Source: a virus. Taken from it: 48,940 bases of DNA. The notes beneath the pieces are model-generated. The model ran no database searches. It was given only the letters and a program-made list of their open reading frames with translations, and was not told the DNA's origin. Numbering within the stretch: position 1 is the stretch's first letter; each line of letters begins with the position of its first letter. Shown here one piece after another: positions 23,157 through 31,596 of the stretch. The position numbers and the translations under genes are program-made. The stretch is from IMG/VR virus record IMGVR_UViG_3300009545_000030, positions 1 to 48,940 of that record, one strand, 5' to 3'.

Positions 23157-24128
23157 TTATGAGTCGACAGCCGGAATGACAAAGCCCGTTGCGCCAACAA
23201 CACCCGTTACCCGGTTCTCAAATGCTGCGAGACCCACGGTGGTGGTGAACAGCAAGTCAGTAGTAGTGGTCAGAGTCTGGATGAAGTTGTTGTAAACGAA
23301 GCCGGTGGAGGTCGTTCCACCCACGTTAATGAATGACCCGCCTGCGGTTGTGGTATTCGGGCGGTAGCCTTTGTTGTAGCCAATGTCGGCATTCGTCAAA
23401 ACACCCGCAGTCACGATTACACCAATAGCCACGTTGTTCTGCACAGCCCATTTCAGGTTATTGCGCAGCATGGTCAAGCGATCGATATCGTTGGCGGTGA
23501 GAATGGTCGTGTTGTTCGAGGTCACACCCAGATTAACAACGACGTTATCGTTGAATGTCAGGCCATCAGCGGTGTTGGCCGCGCCTGTGGTCTTCACGAT
23601 GTTCAGGAAGTTGAGAATGGAACTGGTATCGTAGAAATAACAGTTGTGAACTGTGAATTCGGGGGCAGTCGCGACAGTGAAGCAGGCGGCAATCGACAGG
23701 AAGTTCGCGGCAAACTGGCAGTTCTGAACGCTCATATTCGCTGCAGAGACAGGAATAGTCGCCGTGTTCGCCGTATCGAGCGTGAATTTCGGGCGATTGG
23801 CACCCATGCCCAAACCAACAATGGCTACACCGGCAATGTTGAAGTTCAATGCGGTGGCACTGGAAACCGTCTCAACATGCCCAGGCTTGATAAAGATAAT
23901 ATCGCCGCGATTGGCTACGCATTGGGAAATAGCATAGTTCAGCGTGCCATAGGGCTGGCTAAACGTGCCTTTATTGCCGTCGGACCCACCGATATCCCCG
24001 GTTTGCAGAGTGGTGGCATTCGATACCCAGATCACGCGACCCGGATGCGTTTGAACGATAGGAAGGCCACGAACGGTCAAGCCGTTCATGAAGCCATTGG
24101 GATAATTCGCTGCTTTTGAAGCGGACAT
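23157..24128 (-). CDS. Beta-helix head-associated protein (323 aa)
   Basis: The product starts MSASKAANYPNGFMNGLTVR, followed by RVIWVSNATTL and GTFSQPYGTLNYAISQCVANRGDIIF. Then come solenoid-like turns (NMSVQNCQFAANF, FTVHNCYFYDTSSILNF, GLTFNDNVVVNLG). A gene of this type directly after the coat gene suggests a head fibre or capsid decoration. It has its own terminators on both sides, so its expression can differ from the coat gene. No enzymatic site is visible. Confidence 0.72.
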   Translation of the reverse strand: MSASKAANYPNGFMNGLTVRGLPIVQTHPGRVIWVSNATTLQTGDIGGSDGNKGTFSQPYGTLNYAISQCVANRGDIIFIKPGHVETVSSATALNFNIAGVAIVGLGMGANRPKFTLDTANTATIPVSAANMSVQNCQFAANFLSIAACFTVATAPEFTVHNCYFYDTSSILNFLNIVKTTGAANTADGLTFNDNVVVNLGVTSNNTTILTANDIDRLTMLRNNLKWAVQNNVAIGVIVTAGVLTNADIGYNKGYRPNTTTAGGSFINVGGTTSTGFVYNNFIQTLTTTTDLLFTTTVGLAAFENRVTGVVGATGFVIPAVDS

Positions 24129-24191
24129 GGTAAATCTCCAAGTGTTTTTGCAAACACAGCCTTAGCTGCTGGAAGTACGCCTCACGGCGAG

Positions 24192-24215
24192 AAAAAAGAG
24201 GGGATTGCTCCCCTC
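24192..24215 (-). terminator. Strong intrinsic terminator after the coat gene
   Basis: On the minus strand GAGGGG pairs perfectly with CCCCTC around a 6-nt loop (stem 24198-24215) and is followed by six T (24197-24192). It lies 25 bp after the stop of the coat gene. Unmodified polymerase should stop here, giving an abundant coat-ending transcript; Q-modified polymerase would read through. Confidence 0.85.
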
Positions 24216-24239
24216 AAAGGTACTACTGCTATGGACTAC

Positions 24240-25157
24240 TTATGCGCCAGCCGAACCCCACGCATGGCGAGCATCCGTCCAGCCCGGAATTTCCCGGAAG
24301 AACGATGCAAATTTCAGGTTGCGGGTATCGAAATCATTCTCTTGAACCGGCGCAGAGGCCGGTTCACGAATAATGACTTTCAGCCCATCGCCTTCCATCA
24401 GGTCAGTCAGAACGAACCATGCATCGGTATCGGTCAAATAACTGTTGATGATTGGCTGCAGATTTTCCTCCGTACGAATCGCATTGATATCGTTGTTCGG
24501 AGTGCCGCTTTCCTGGGTGGATTTCAGAACGCGAGCGAAATCATATCTCAGGTTTTCCGGGCCAATCAGTTTTACGCCCCGAAGACCAATGATATTGCCG
24601 CGGTCATCCTGTGCCTGGCCAATCTGGATCAAAATCTGCTCCAGTGCCGCATGGCTGAAATCCGCTGCCGTTGCCAAGGTATTGCTCCACGTTCCACCGG
24701 AAATATTCGGATGGTCTGTCACGCACAAAGCCTTGGCATCACCACCGGTATAGCTGGTGTTAAAAGCACGGTTAAGCACATTGGCGGAGTTTGTTTCTTG
24801 GGTCTGGCGGGCGGAATAACCCAGGTATTTTGCTTGCTTGAAACCGAGGTCGTACTGTTTATCCGACAGCATTTCATAGGTAAACATTACACCCAGGGCC
24901 CAAGTAACTTGGTTGTACCGCTTGATAAATCCTTGACGGATCGTATCGTACTCAACCGCAGCGCCTTCGGCCTTCTGTCTGAATTTCCCGGTTCCGACGA
25001 GTTGAACATCTTCCTCATAAGCTTTCTCAGATGTTTCGTTGTAGAAAATCTGATTGCGCTGCAGAGGGGTTTTTTCGCGATAGCCCATACCCCAAAAACG
25101 ATTGACCCCAACCTGTAGGGCCTTCGGGACTGAACCAGTATTGACAATGCCGACCAT
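24240..25157 (-). CDS. Major capsid protein (305 aa)
   Basis: The product (MVGIVNTGSVPKALQVGVNR ... KAYEEDVQLVGTGKFRQKAEGAAVEYDTIRQ split in the chain) follows the pattern of an HK97-fold coat protein. It has an N-arm with GYREKTPLQRNQIFYNETSEK, ending in an extended strand, a helical P-domain (YEMLSDKQYDLGFKQAKYLG), and a late INSYLTDTDAWFVLTDL strand common to phage coats. It lies after scaffold and before connector genes, as in P22. A strong terminator follows. A similar pattern occurs in Mu gpT-type coats. Confidence 0.82.
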   Translation of the reverse strand: MVGIVNTGSVPKALQVGVNRFWGMGYREKTPLQRNQIFYNETSEKAYEEDVQLVGTGKFRQKAEGAAVEYDTIRQGFIKRYNQVTWALGVMFTYEMLSDKQYDLGFKQAKYLGYSARQTQETNSANVLNRAFNTSYTGGDAKALCVTDHPNISGGTWSNTLATAADFSHAALEQILIQIGQAQDDRGNIIGLRGVKLIGPENLRYDFARVLKSTQESGTPNNDINAIRTEENLQPIINSYLTDTDAWFVLTDLMEGDGLKVIIREPASAPVQENDFDTRNLKFASFFREIPGWTDARHAWGSAGA

Positions 25158-25168
25158 GATTCAGCTCC

Positions 25169-25735
25169 TTATACGCCAGTGGTAGAGGCAAGTTCGTGTT
25201 CGTTGATACGCACCAACAATTTAGCGTTGGCGACCCCAGGCTCGTTTGTGGGTGATTGGACAAACCCCAACATCCGCAATTGAGCGGTTGCCGTTTTGTG
25301 GTCTGAACTGTCCAGTTGCATGCCACTGGTGCCTGTCGCGGTATTACCAGCAGCTACAGTGATGTCGGCATTTTCACCGATATCCACCAGGGCTGTGGGA
25401 GCACCGACCGCATCTTCCTGAATCTCAAAAATCAGATCAGGATCGTCAGCGACCAGAATATAACGAGCGGTGGAAGCCACTCGGTAAATGGTCGAATCGG
25501 CGGTATCAGGCACAATGCCTACAACCACACCACGCAATGCATCACCAGCCGCTGCTTGCGCAATAGTGGGTACGCCATTGGCATCCGTAGTACCACCGGA
25601 TTTCACAAAATCACCGATGAAAATTGCCGTGCCATCAGTGGATGGGCAATAGTAAAGATTGCATTGACCATTATACGGAGACCCGCTGAGATGTTTGACC
25701 GGGCGCGCTCCGCAAACTCGGCTTACGTTAGCCAT
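25169..25735 (-). CDS. Capsid accessory or decoration protein (188 aa)
   Basis: The beta-rich product (MANVSRVCGARPVKHLSGSP, GDFVKSGGTTDANGVPTIAQ, GDALRGVVVGIVP) resembles small head proteins that bind the coat lattice. It starts 16 bp after the previous stop and ends 12 bp before the coat start. Decoration is inferred from the position next to the coat gene and from composition. Confidence 0.65.
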   Translation of the reverse strand: MANVSRVCGARPVKHLSGSPYNGQCNLYYCPSTDGTAIFIGDFVKSGGTTDANGVPTIAQAAAGDALRGVVVGIVPDTADSTIYRVASTARYILVADDPDLIFEIQEDAVGAPTALVDIGENADITVAAGNTATGTSGMQLDSSDHKTATAQLRMLGFVQSPTNEPGVANAKLLVRINEHELASTTGV

Positions 25736-25750
25736 ATTGAGTTCCTCGGA

Positions 25751-26179
25751 TTATTCAGTAATGACCTCCGGCCGCTGAATTTTGATTCCAGCACCGGTCA
25801 GTCCTTGGGGAGCCTCTGAAAGAAGCGACTTTTCTTTGTCCCGAATTACCCGCTCCTTTGAGCGTTGGTCTTCCTCGTAAAATTCAACGGGAATCTCCAT
25901 CAGGACGGCTGTGACGCCACCACCTACGGGCTTGCGCACCACGCTATCTACTTGACTGGCCGCACCGGCCATGGGATCTCCGACCTTTGTCGGTTTTATG
26001 ACTTTTTCGTAACCGGCCTCAGTAAACATATCGAGCCGGCCATCAACATCGTTAACCCAGCGGCGGACATAACCGTCTCGCTGATCCGTTGTCAGGATGT
26101 TACGTTGATGAATGGGAACGCGTTTGGGGTGAGCCGATTCACTGCGATTCGGGCGATTGCTTTGCATGTTCTGGCTCAT
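25751..26179 (-). CDS. Hypothetical head-assembly protein (142 aa)
   Basis: ATG 26179 overlaps the scaffold stop. The product (VPIHQRNILTTDQRDGYVRR, EVDSV..., IPVEFYEEDQRSKERVIRDK) is charged and soluble and lies between the scaffold and decoration genes. The segment GYVRRWVNDVDGRLDMFTEA occurs in similar genes of other tailed phages as I recall them. Function unknown. Confidence 0.6.
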   Translation of the reverse strand: MSQNMQSNRPNRSESAHPKRVPIHQRNILTTDQRDGYVRRWVNDVDGRLDMFTEAGYEKVIKPTKVGDPMAGAASQVDSVVRKPVGGGVTAVLMEIPVEFYEEDQRSKERVIRDKEKSLLSEAPQGLTGAGIKIQRPEVITE

Positions 26180-27009
26180 TTCAATTCACCTTGTTCTTTC
26201 AAACCTGCAATAAATTCATCAAAGGACATGCTCTTTTTGAGCACAGACCATACTTGTTTATGGCCCTCATCCAAATCCGCATAGGAATAGGATGACTTGG
26301 CCCGCGATTCAGGGTTATTGCTGGATACCGGCGAGGGCTTTTCTTTGTTGGGATTGACAAATTTGTGTGCGAAGGCCCGCTTTACATCTTCTTCAACCTT
26401 CGGCAATGCATCTTTAAATGTCATGTCCTGGGCAAGATATTTCTTAGCCCTGGCAATTGCGTAATCCGTCATATCCTCGTCTTTGTCGAACCATTTTTCG
26501 TGTTTTTTTGCAAACTCCTGCACTTCAGTAGGAATTTGCGGCTCTGCGGGCTTGGCTTCGGGTAGGTCTTCCTTCCTGACCTCCTGTAATTGCTTATCAG
26601 CCTGTTCAAAGGCTTCAACATCACCGACTTCAACTGCCTTACGACGTTGCTCTTCAAACTCCTGAATGACCTTATTGCGCGCTGTTTCTGCGGCCTTCTT
26701 GGCATACTTGGAAACGGCCTCGATCTTTTCGTCTTTATCCTTGAGTGCCTTGCCTAACGAATGGATTTTGTCGAACAACGGTTTACGGCGAACAAATTCA
26801 GCCGCATCAACCCACTCGTCTTCATCCTTCCCGGAACTTACCCAGGTTTCTTTATCAGTCCAGCCCGATTTAGCGGCTTTCTCCACCATGGGATCAGCGG
26901 CCTTCTCAGGCGGCTTTTCCTCGACAACCTCCACTGCTGGCTCTTCGATAAACTCAGCCAACGATTCAGGGAGCTCTTCTGCGACTGCGGCCAGTGCTTC
27001 AGTACTCAT
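26176..27009 (-). CDS. Scaffolding-like protein (277 aa)
   Basis: The highly charged product has an acidic N terminus (SLAEFIEEPAVEVVEEKPPE), a long Glu/Lys/Ala coiled-coil centre (KAAETARNKVIQEFEEQRRK), and a helical C terminus (VWSVLKKSMSFDEFIAGLKE). This composition and the position between portal and coat fit a P22 gp8-type scaffold that directs coat assembly and then exits. It overlaps the GroES gene by 4 bp. Length is close to P22 gp8 (303 aa). Confidence 0.8.
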   Translation of the reverse strand: MSTEALAAVAEELPESLAEFIEEPAVEVVEEKPPEKAADPMVEKAAKSGWTDKETWVSSGKDEDEWVDAAEFVRRKPLFDKIHSLGKALKDKDEKIEAVSKYAKKAAETARNKVIQEFEEQRRKAVEVGDVEAFEQADKQLQEVRKEDLPEAKPAEPQIPTEVQEFAKKHEKWFDKDEDMTDYAIARAKKYLAQDMTFKDALPKVEEDVKRAFAHKFVNPNKEKPSPVSSNNPESRAKSSYSYADLDEGHKQVWSVLKKSMSFDEFIAGLKEQGELK

Positions 27010-27317
27010 GCGGCCTCCTCGCGAATAATTGCGGTGATATCCTCATCGTTCAGAAGTCGGTATTGAACACCGTCTTCCTCAATGAGAAACCCTCCGTATT
27101 TGGCGAAGTAAACGCGCTCACCCAATTGCGCCCAGGGAATACCATCGTCATAGGCTTTCCACGCATTGGGGCCAATGGCCATCAATACACCGGTATGTTG
27201 TGCCTGCTCCTTACGCTTTTTATCCTCACCATGAGCCAATACAATCCCACCTGCGCTGACTTCTTCCAGCGGATCAGGTTTAACAATCACGCGATGCCCT
27301 GCCGGCTCAATTCTCAT
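27006..27317 (-). CDS. Phage-encoded GroES/Cpn10-like co-chaperonin (103 aa)
   Basis: The product has Cpn10 family blocks: EPAGHRVIVKPDPLEEVSAG at the N terminus, GIVLAHG (mobile-loop region), GVLMAIGPNAW, GERVYFAKYGGFLIEEDGVQ, and RLLNDEDITAII at the end. GroES caps the host GroEL cage; phage homologues such as T4 gp31 adapt it for coat folding. It is in the head module directly before the scaffold gene, which suggests a role in folding the coat. Length is normal for the family. Confidence 0.9.
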   Translation of the reverse strand: MRIEPAGHRVIVKPDPLEEVSAGGIVLAHGEDKKRKEQAQHTGVLMAIGPNAWKAYDDGIPWAQLGERVYFAKYGGFLIEEDGVQYRLLNDEDITAIIREEAA

Positions 27318-27549
27318 GAGTCACCTCAATACTTTCTCTTAGGCTTTCTGTATCCAGAAATTCGCCCAAGCCATCGATTTGATAGCGAAGGGCCAATGCT
27401 TTGACGCCGTAGCTTTCTACGGTATGACTTGCGATATCGATATTAATGAGTTCGCTAATCAGCGAGTCTTTGCGTTCGTTCAAATGCTTTAAGACGGTCT
27501 CTGTGACCGGATGATGGAGCCAATCGGCCCATTCTTGCGGTTTGATCAT
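27307..27549 (-). CDS. Conserved small phage protein (80 aa)
   Basis: The product MIKPQEWADWLHHPVTETVL ... HLNERKDSLISELINIDI is a small helical protein. The start W..W..HPVT motif recurs in proteins between portal and head genes of other podoviruses. It overlaps the GroES gene by 11 bp. Function unknown. Confidence 0.72.
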   Translation of the reverse strand: MIKPQEWADWLHHPVTETVLKHLNERKDSLISELINIDIASHTVESYGVKALALRYQIDGLGEFLDTESLRESIEVTHEN

Positions 27550-27628
27550 GGTTTTCCTTAGCGGCTCTCGCGAGCGGCAATCTATAAGCCTTTGCTTATT
27601 GGTTACATTTTACAACTGGTATTGACTT

Positions 27629-27721
27629 TTAACAATTCTTTCCACCCTTTTTGGGCTTTCCTTTACCGACTTTCGGCATTTCGCTGGGCTTCATCATGGG
27701 TTTTGGGGCTGGCTTTTTCAT
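27629..27721 (-). CDS. 30-aa strongly basic protein
   Basis: ATG 27721 overlaps the portal stop (ATGA). The 30-residue product is almost all Lys, Pro, Met and Gly: MKKPAPKPMMKPSEMPKVGK then GKPKKGGKNC. The ATGA junction and non-random basic composition support expression. It might bind DNA or acidic scaffold during packaging, which is speculation. About 80 non-coding bases follow it. Confidence 0.6.
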   Translation of the reverse strand: MKKPAPKPMMKPSEMPKVGKGKPKKGGKNC

Positions 27722-29787
27722 TCTGCGGGCTCCTGTTGTTGGGCTTGTGCAGCAGCTTTATCTGCTAATTCTTTTTCATGATCCATTTGAGCCATGGCGC
27801 GCTCATGCTCCATGTCGGCCACTACGCCTTGATGCAGGCTATCAACGTGCGCCACAATGGCGTTTGTTTGCGCGCCTAACGTCGTTGCATTCGCATCTGC
27901 CGCGGCTTTCTCGGCCTGAGCAAACTTAAGCACGGCGTCGTATTCAGCCATTTTTTGCTTCAGCTCAAACTCGCGCTCTTTGAGATCAAGCTCACGCTCT
28001 TTGTTCTGCACGTCGGCCATTTTCATCTCGGCATCATGCAGAAGTTTCTGAGCCTCAGGATTACCGTTCGGGTCCTGCTCTGGCAGGATTTCAGCGATTT
28101 GTTTCTCAGTGACATGCAACGATTCGAGGGCATACGTAAGAATCGGCTTAGAATTCACGCCGGGCAATCCAATCATTGCCTGCATAGCCTGTATCTTGGC
28201 CATCCTCTGCATATCAGACGACATATTCGGATCGGCCACCGGGAGAATATCGCAGTCCTTGCCATTGAAATCTTCCCGGAATACACGGGCATCCTCATCC
28301 AAGACTTTGAAATATTCCTCCTCGTCCATGTATTTATAATTCAGCTTGTAGAGAATCTGAAACTCACTGGCCATCGACCGATAAATGCGTTTATAGATTG
28401 CATTGAAGGTCTTCATGCCCTGTTCAATCAGAGCAACCACGGTTGTAGCGGGTGTGTTCATCCCAGGAGCATCACCAGCCAGTACATCCTTCACACTGGC
28501 GAGGTCTTTGGCCATCTCGATGACCATGCCGAGCAGCTGGAATAGTGTGGCGCTGGGCTCTTTTGCTGGGTTTGGATAAATACCCTTGCTTAAATTCTCT
28601 GCCGTAGCCTCAGTCTTCTTCCACTCATTTGGCGAGAAGCGATATACCCCTGATTTAACCTTGATCTCCTTGGAGAGGAAGCCACCGCCGACAATGGACA
28701 TGGTGCCGGCATCAAGTAGCTGGTTAAATAGAGTATTCGCCGTCTCATTAAGGGGAGCCAGCAATAATCCAAAGCCGGTTGCGTAGAAGCCTCCATCAAA
28801 GCTCGGAATAAACGGGTAGCTGGCGAAATACTGGCAAGGCTCAATATTCTGAATCTCGCCCTTCTGATTCTCGGTAATGTCCTCGGCTTCGTAATTAGCG
28901 ACAATCCGCATCACTGTGCGCGAGGATTTCTCAACCGTGACAATGTAGGGCTCTTCGTACCCATCATCATCCAGGTCGCGCCAGCAATGCTGCTCCAGAA
29001 ACGTATAGTACTTTTCGGTCTCCGGTTCCGTGGATACCTGATCGGGGCTTATCTGATTGAGATTAACATCTCGCCATACGCCGGAACGTTGATTGCTGAT
29101 AACTGTATTCTTATGCGTGTTTTCGAGGATATCGGTAATGCGTCTAGCCGATTCAATGCTCGAAGCCGTATTGTTGATACAGACTTTATCCGGCATGCGC
29201 ATTTCGGACTTATTGCGCTTCAGTCTGGGATCGTAATAGACCTTGCGGAATAGGTGTCCGACGACCGGCAGGACATGCAGGAGCTTATCGGTATCACCCT
29301 CCCACTCCTTCATGCGCTTTAACAGCTGCCAGCTCATATAGGAGCCGACACGTTTTGCCTTCAGTTCCTTCTGCCCATCAGGATCGGGTCCAATAATCTC
29401 GCCCTTAACGACTTTATCGTCCTTGATGATCTCTGAATAAGCACGGGCAGCAAACTTAATCGAAGCATCAGCAATCAATGGCAGCTTGATATTCGCTGCG
29501 CCCGGCCAAGGAAAGGTTTTCTCCTCCCTCAGCTGGTTGGCTAACTTAATCGCGTCCTTATGCTTTGCCAGCCATTCCTTGCGTGATTCCTCGTCAATCT
29601 CATAATCATCGACAACCTCATTGCCAAGCTTTTTGAGCTTGTCCTCTTCCATGTTATCGGCAAGATTGGTCTCTCCAGCCATCTTGAGCAGTTTGGCTTT
29701 TGCTGCGCCATAGGTAGGCTGTTGATCGCCGATGTATTGCAGGTCCGCTGTGGGCCCCTGCGGGGGCATTACTGCTGCTTCAGGCAT
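27718..29787 (-). CDS. Portal protein, P22 type (689 aa)
   Basis: The start is ATG 29787 (MPEAAVMPPQG), overlapping the terminase stop by 1 bp; TTG 29790 is an alternative. The core carries portal-typical stretches (EEKTFPWPGAANIKLPLIAD, LLHVLPVVGHLFRKVYYDPR, PFIPSFDGGFYATGFG, NTPATTVVALIEQGMKTF). The last ~120 residues form a long charged coiled coil ending in Gln/Ala, consistent with the portal barrel of P22 gp1 (725 aa). It forms the dodecameric packaging and ejection channel. Confidence 0.93.
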   Translation of the reverse strand: MPEAAVMPPQGPTADLQYIGDQQPTYGAAKAKLLKMAGETNLADNMEEDKLKKLGNEVVDDYEIDEESRKEWLAKHKDAIKLANQLREEKTFPWPGAANIKLPLIADASIKFAARAYSEIIKDDKVVKGEIIGPDPDGQKELKAKRVGSYMSWQLLKRMKEWEGDTDKLLHVLPVVGHLFRKVYYDPRLKRNKSEMRMPDKVCINNTASSIESARRITDILENTHKNTVISNQRSGVWRDVNLNQISPDQVSTEPETEKYYTFLEQHCWRDLDDDGYEEPYIVTVEKSSRTVMRIVANYEAEDITENQKGEIQNIEPCQYFASYPFIPSFDGGFYATGFGLLLAPLNETANTLFNQLLDAGTMSIVGGGFLSKEIKVKSGVYRFSPNEWKKTEATAENLSKGIYPNPAKEPSATLFQLLGMVIEMAKDLASVKDVLAGDAPGMNTPATTVVALIEQGMKTFNAIYKRIYRSMASEFQILYKLNYKYMDEEEYFKVLDEDARVFREDFNGKDCDILPVADPNMSSDMQRMAKIQAMQAMIGLPGVNSKPILTYALESLHVTEKQIAEILPEQDPNGNPEAQKLLHDAEMKMADVQNKERELDLKEREFELKQKMAEYDAVLKFAQAEKAAADANATTLGAQTNAIVAHVDSLHQGVVADMEHERAMAQMDHEKELADKAAAQAQQQEPAE

Positions 29788-31268
29788 CAATACCCACCTA
29801 TTCCACTCCTGCCCGCATCGTTAGCCAAAGGGTCATCAAATTCGATATCGCCTGAATATTCGACGTGATAAGCGAAGGTTAGGGCCAGGGCATCTGCCAA
29901 GTCAGGCGATGACAATCCACGCTTTTTCATATCAGCTTTCTTTTCCAGCAAAATAGCGTCCCGGCCATCCTTGATTGCATAACCGTATTCAACGCCTGTT
30001 AGATCGGCGGTAAGCTCAGGATCATTCGGAATAGCTCCGCCCTTGAGCCATGTGCGCATAAAGCCCCACATCTCAGCCCGTTTATTGGCGTAGGCAACAT
30101 CGTCATGGCCTGGCATTGAGCGATCAGGCTTTGCACCGAACTGAACCTCAATTACGGGAACGCCCAGCTGATTAAGCCGATCAACAACACCGCCACCAAC
30201 GCCAGTTCCATCCACAAAGACCGCTTCGACATGGTAATACTTCCTTGCCTCGACAATTTTTGATGCCAAGGTCATTGTATCGACATTGCGTAATTTGATG
30301 GGGGGAATGGTCTTCGCATCTCTACCGCGGCGAAACCATAAAACCGATTGATCATCACCGAAACGTGCGACATCCACACCCATTACCATGGGGTCAAAGT
30401 CTTGGCGTTTTATTTCTCGGTGGGCCGCCTCTTCAACCAGATCACCGGAGATAAATTGCATTGATCCGGCACGCGGAAATACGCCTCTGACGCGAACCCT
30501 GACAAAATCAGAATCCTCACCGTAATCCTGCACCCACTGGGCAATCTGTTCTTTATTGGTCAGGGTGACAGTGCGGGAATCAATTTGCTTATTGGTCCAG
30601 CGGTGTTTAAACCGTCCGAAACATTCTCTAAACCTTCCCGTATTCCGTGTAGGGTTGCCGAATGCACACCAGATGATTTGGGTGTTTTCATCGGTCAATG
30701 CTCCTTCAGTGACCTCCCAGATGATATCGGGAATCGCTGAGGCTTCGTCCATGATAATGACAATCCGCTTGCCCTGATTATGGAGACCTGCAAAGGCTTC
30801 GGTATTGCGTTCTGACCAGGGGATCATATCGATCCGCCAGGTCTTTTCATGTGCCGGATCTTTCGAGTACAACGCTGTGGCTGTCAGTTCAAACCAATGC
30901 TTACAAATACAGAGCCGATGCCATTTGGCCAATTCAGCCCATGTTTTGGTTTTAAGCTGTGTCTCGGTGTTGGCTGTTACTACACCCTTCGTATCTTCGA
31001 AGGTTGAGACAGACCAGAGGATAATCCATGAGACCAGGGCCGATTTACCGATACCATGACCACTGGCCACCGCTTCCTGTATCGCCTGACTTACCGGCAA
31101 TCCATTTTTAATATCCGTGAGGATTTGGATTTGCCAATCTTCAGGATGCTTATCCTTTAATTCGCCGGAGCCCCATGGGAATGCGAATAGGACAAAGCGA
31201 AGAGGATCGTAGGTACAGCGTGCTATCTCATCAACCAGATCTAACTCAATATCGCTAGCTGACTGCAT
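29787..31268 (-). CDS. terL: Terminase large subunit (493 aa)
   Basis: The ATPase domain has Walker A GHGIGKSA near residues 70-77 and Walker B VIIMDEAS at 170-176. The nuclease domain starts with D299 in MGVDVARFGDD, followed by VEAVFVDGTGVGGG and a C-terminal SSPDLADALALTFA with another acid. The protein translocates DNA into the prohead and cuts it. Gene order terS-terL-portal matches P22, a headful packager, consistent with a circular assembly. Length is normal. Confidence 0.96.
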   Translation of the reverse strand: MQSASDIELDLVDEIARCTYDPLRFVLFAFPWGSGELKDKHPEDWQIQILTDIKNGLPVSQAIQEAVASGHGIGKSALVSWIILWSVSTFEDTKGVVTANTETQLKTKTWAELAKWHRLCICKHWFELTATALYSKDPAHEKTWRIDMIPWSERNTEAFAGLHNQGKRIVIIMDEASAIPDIIWEVTEGALTDENTQIIWCAFGNPTRNTGRFRECFGRFKHRWTNKQIDSRTVTLTNKEQIAQWVQDYGEDSDFVRVRVRGVFPRAGSMQFISGDLVEEAAHREIKRQDFDPMVMGVDVARFGDDQSVLWFRRGRDAKTIPPIKLRNVDTMTLASKIVEARKYYHVEAVFVDGTGVGGGVVDRLNQLGVPVIEVQFGAKPDRSMPGHDDVAYANKRAEMWGFMRTWLKGGAIPNDPELTADLTGVEYGYAIKDGRDAILLEKKADMKKRGLSSPDLADALALTFAYHVEYSGDIEFDDPLANDAGRSGIGGY

Positions 31269-31536
31269 TCTCTATCCGCTTGCGTGCAGCCTCAATGAGA
31301 ACCGCAAGATTCCCAACGATATTGATATCAGCATCAATCCCCTGAGTGGCCTTGCCGTCTAATCGATCCCCAAGCTCTTTAATCGCATTGAGATCGCCTT
31401 CCATTGCGAGGCTAATCAGCTTATCAGCGATCTTCCTAAGATCATCAGCATCACGTTGTGCAATGGCGCGATTGAGGGCATTAATCCATGGCTTATTCTT
31501 GGTAGCATTCTTATTACCAATAGGTGCGCCAGCCAT
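31255..31536 (-). CDS. Terminase small subunit-like protein (93 aa)
   Basis: The product starts MAGAPIGNKNATKNKPWINA and has ALNRAIAQRDADDLRKIADK and GDLNAIKELGDRLDGKATQG. This short helical type commonly precedes terL in proteobacterial phages and is usually annotated as a small terminase subunit. It overlaps terL by 14 bp. It is shorter than P22 gp3 (162 aa), so pac recognition is inferred, not shown. Confidence 0.75.
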   Translation of the reverse strand: MAGAPIGNKNATKNKPWINALNRAIAQRDADDLRKIADKLISLAMEGDLNAIKELGDRLDGKATQGIDADINIVGNLAVLIEAARKRIENAVS

Positions 31537-31596
31537 TTTGTATCAATTCCTATCTATTTGAACCGTCAACTATTTGACTTTCTGGGTTTTGATCAA

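Noticed and set aside
24231-25118. 295-codon plus-strand frame opposite the coat gene
   Set aside because: Antisense to a well supported capsid gene; Cys/Ile/Arg-rich shadow composition.
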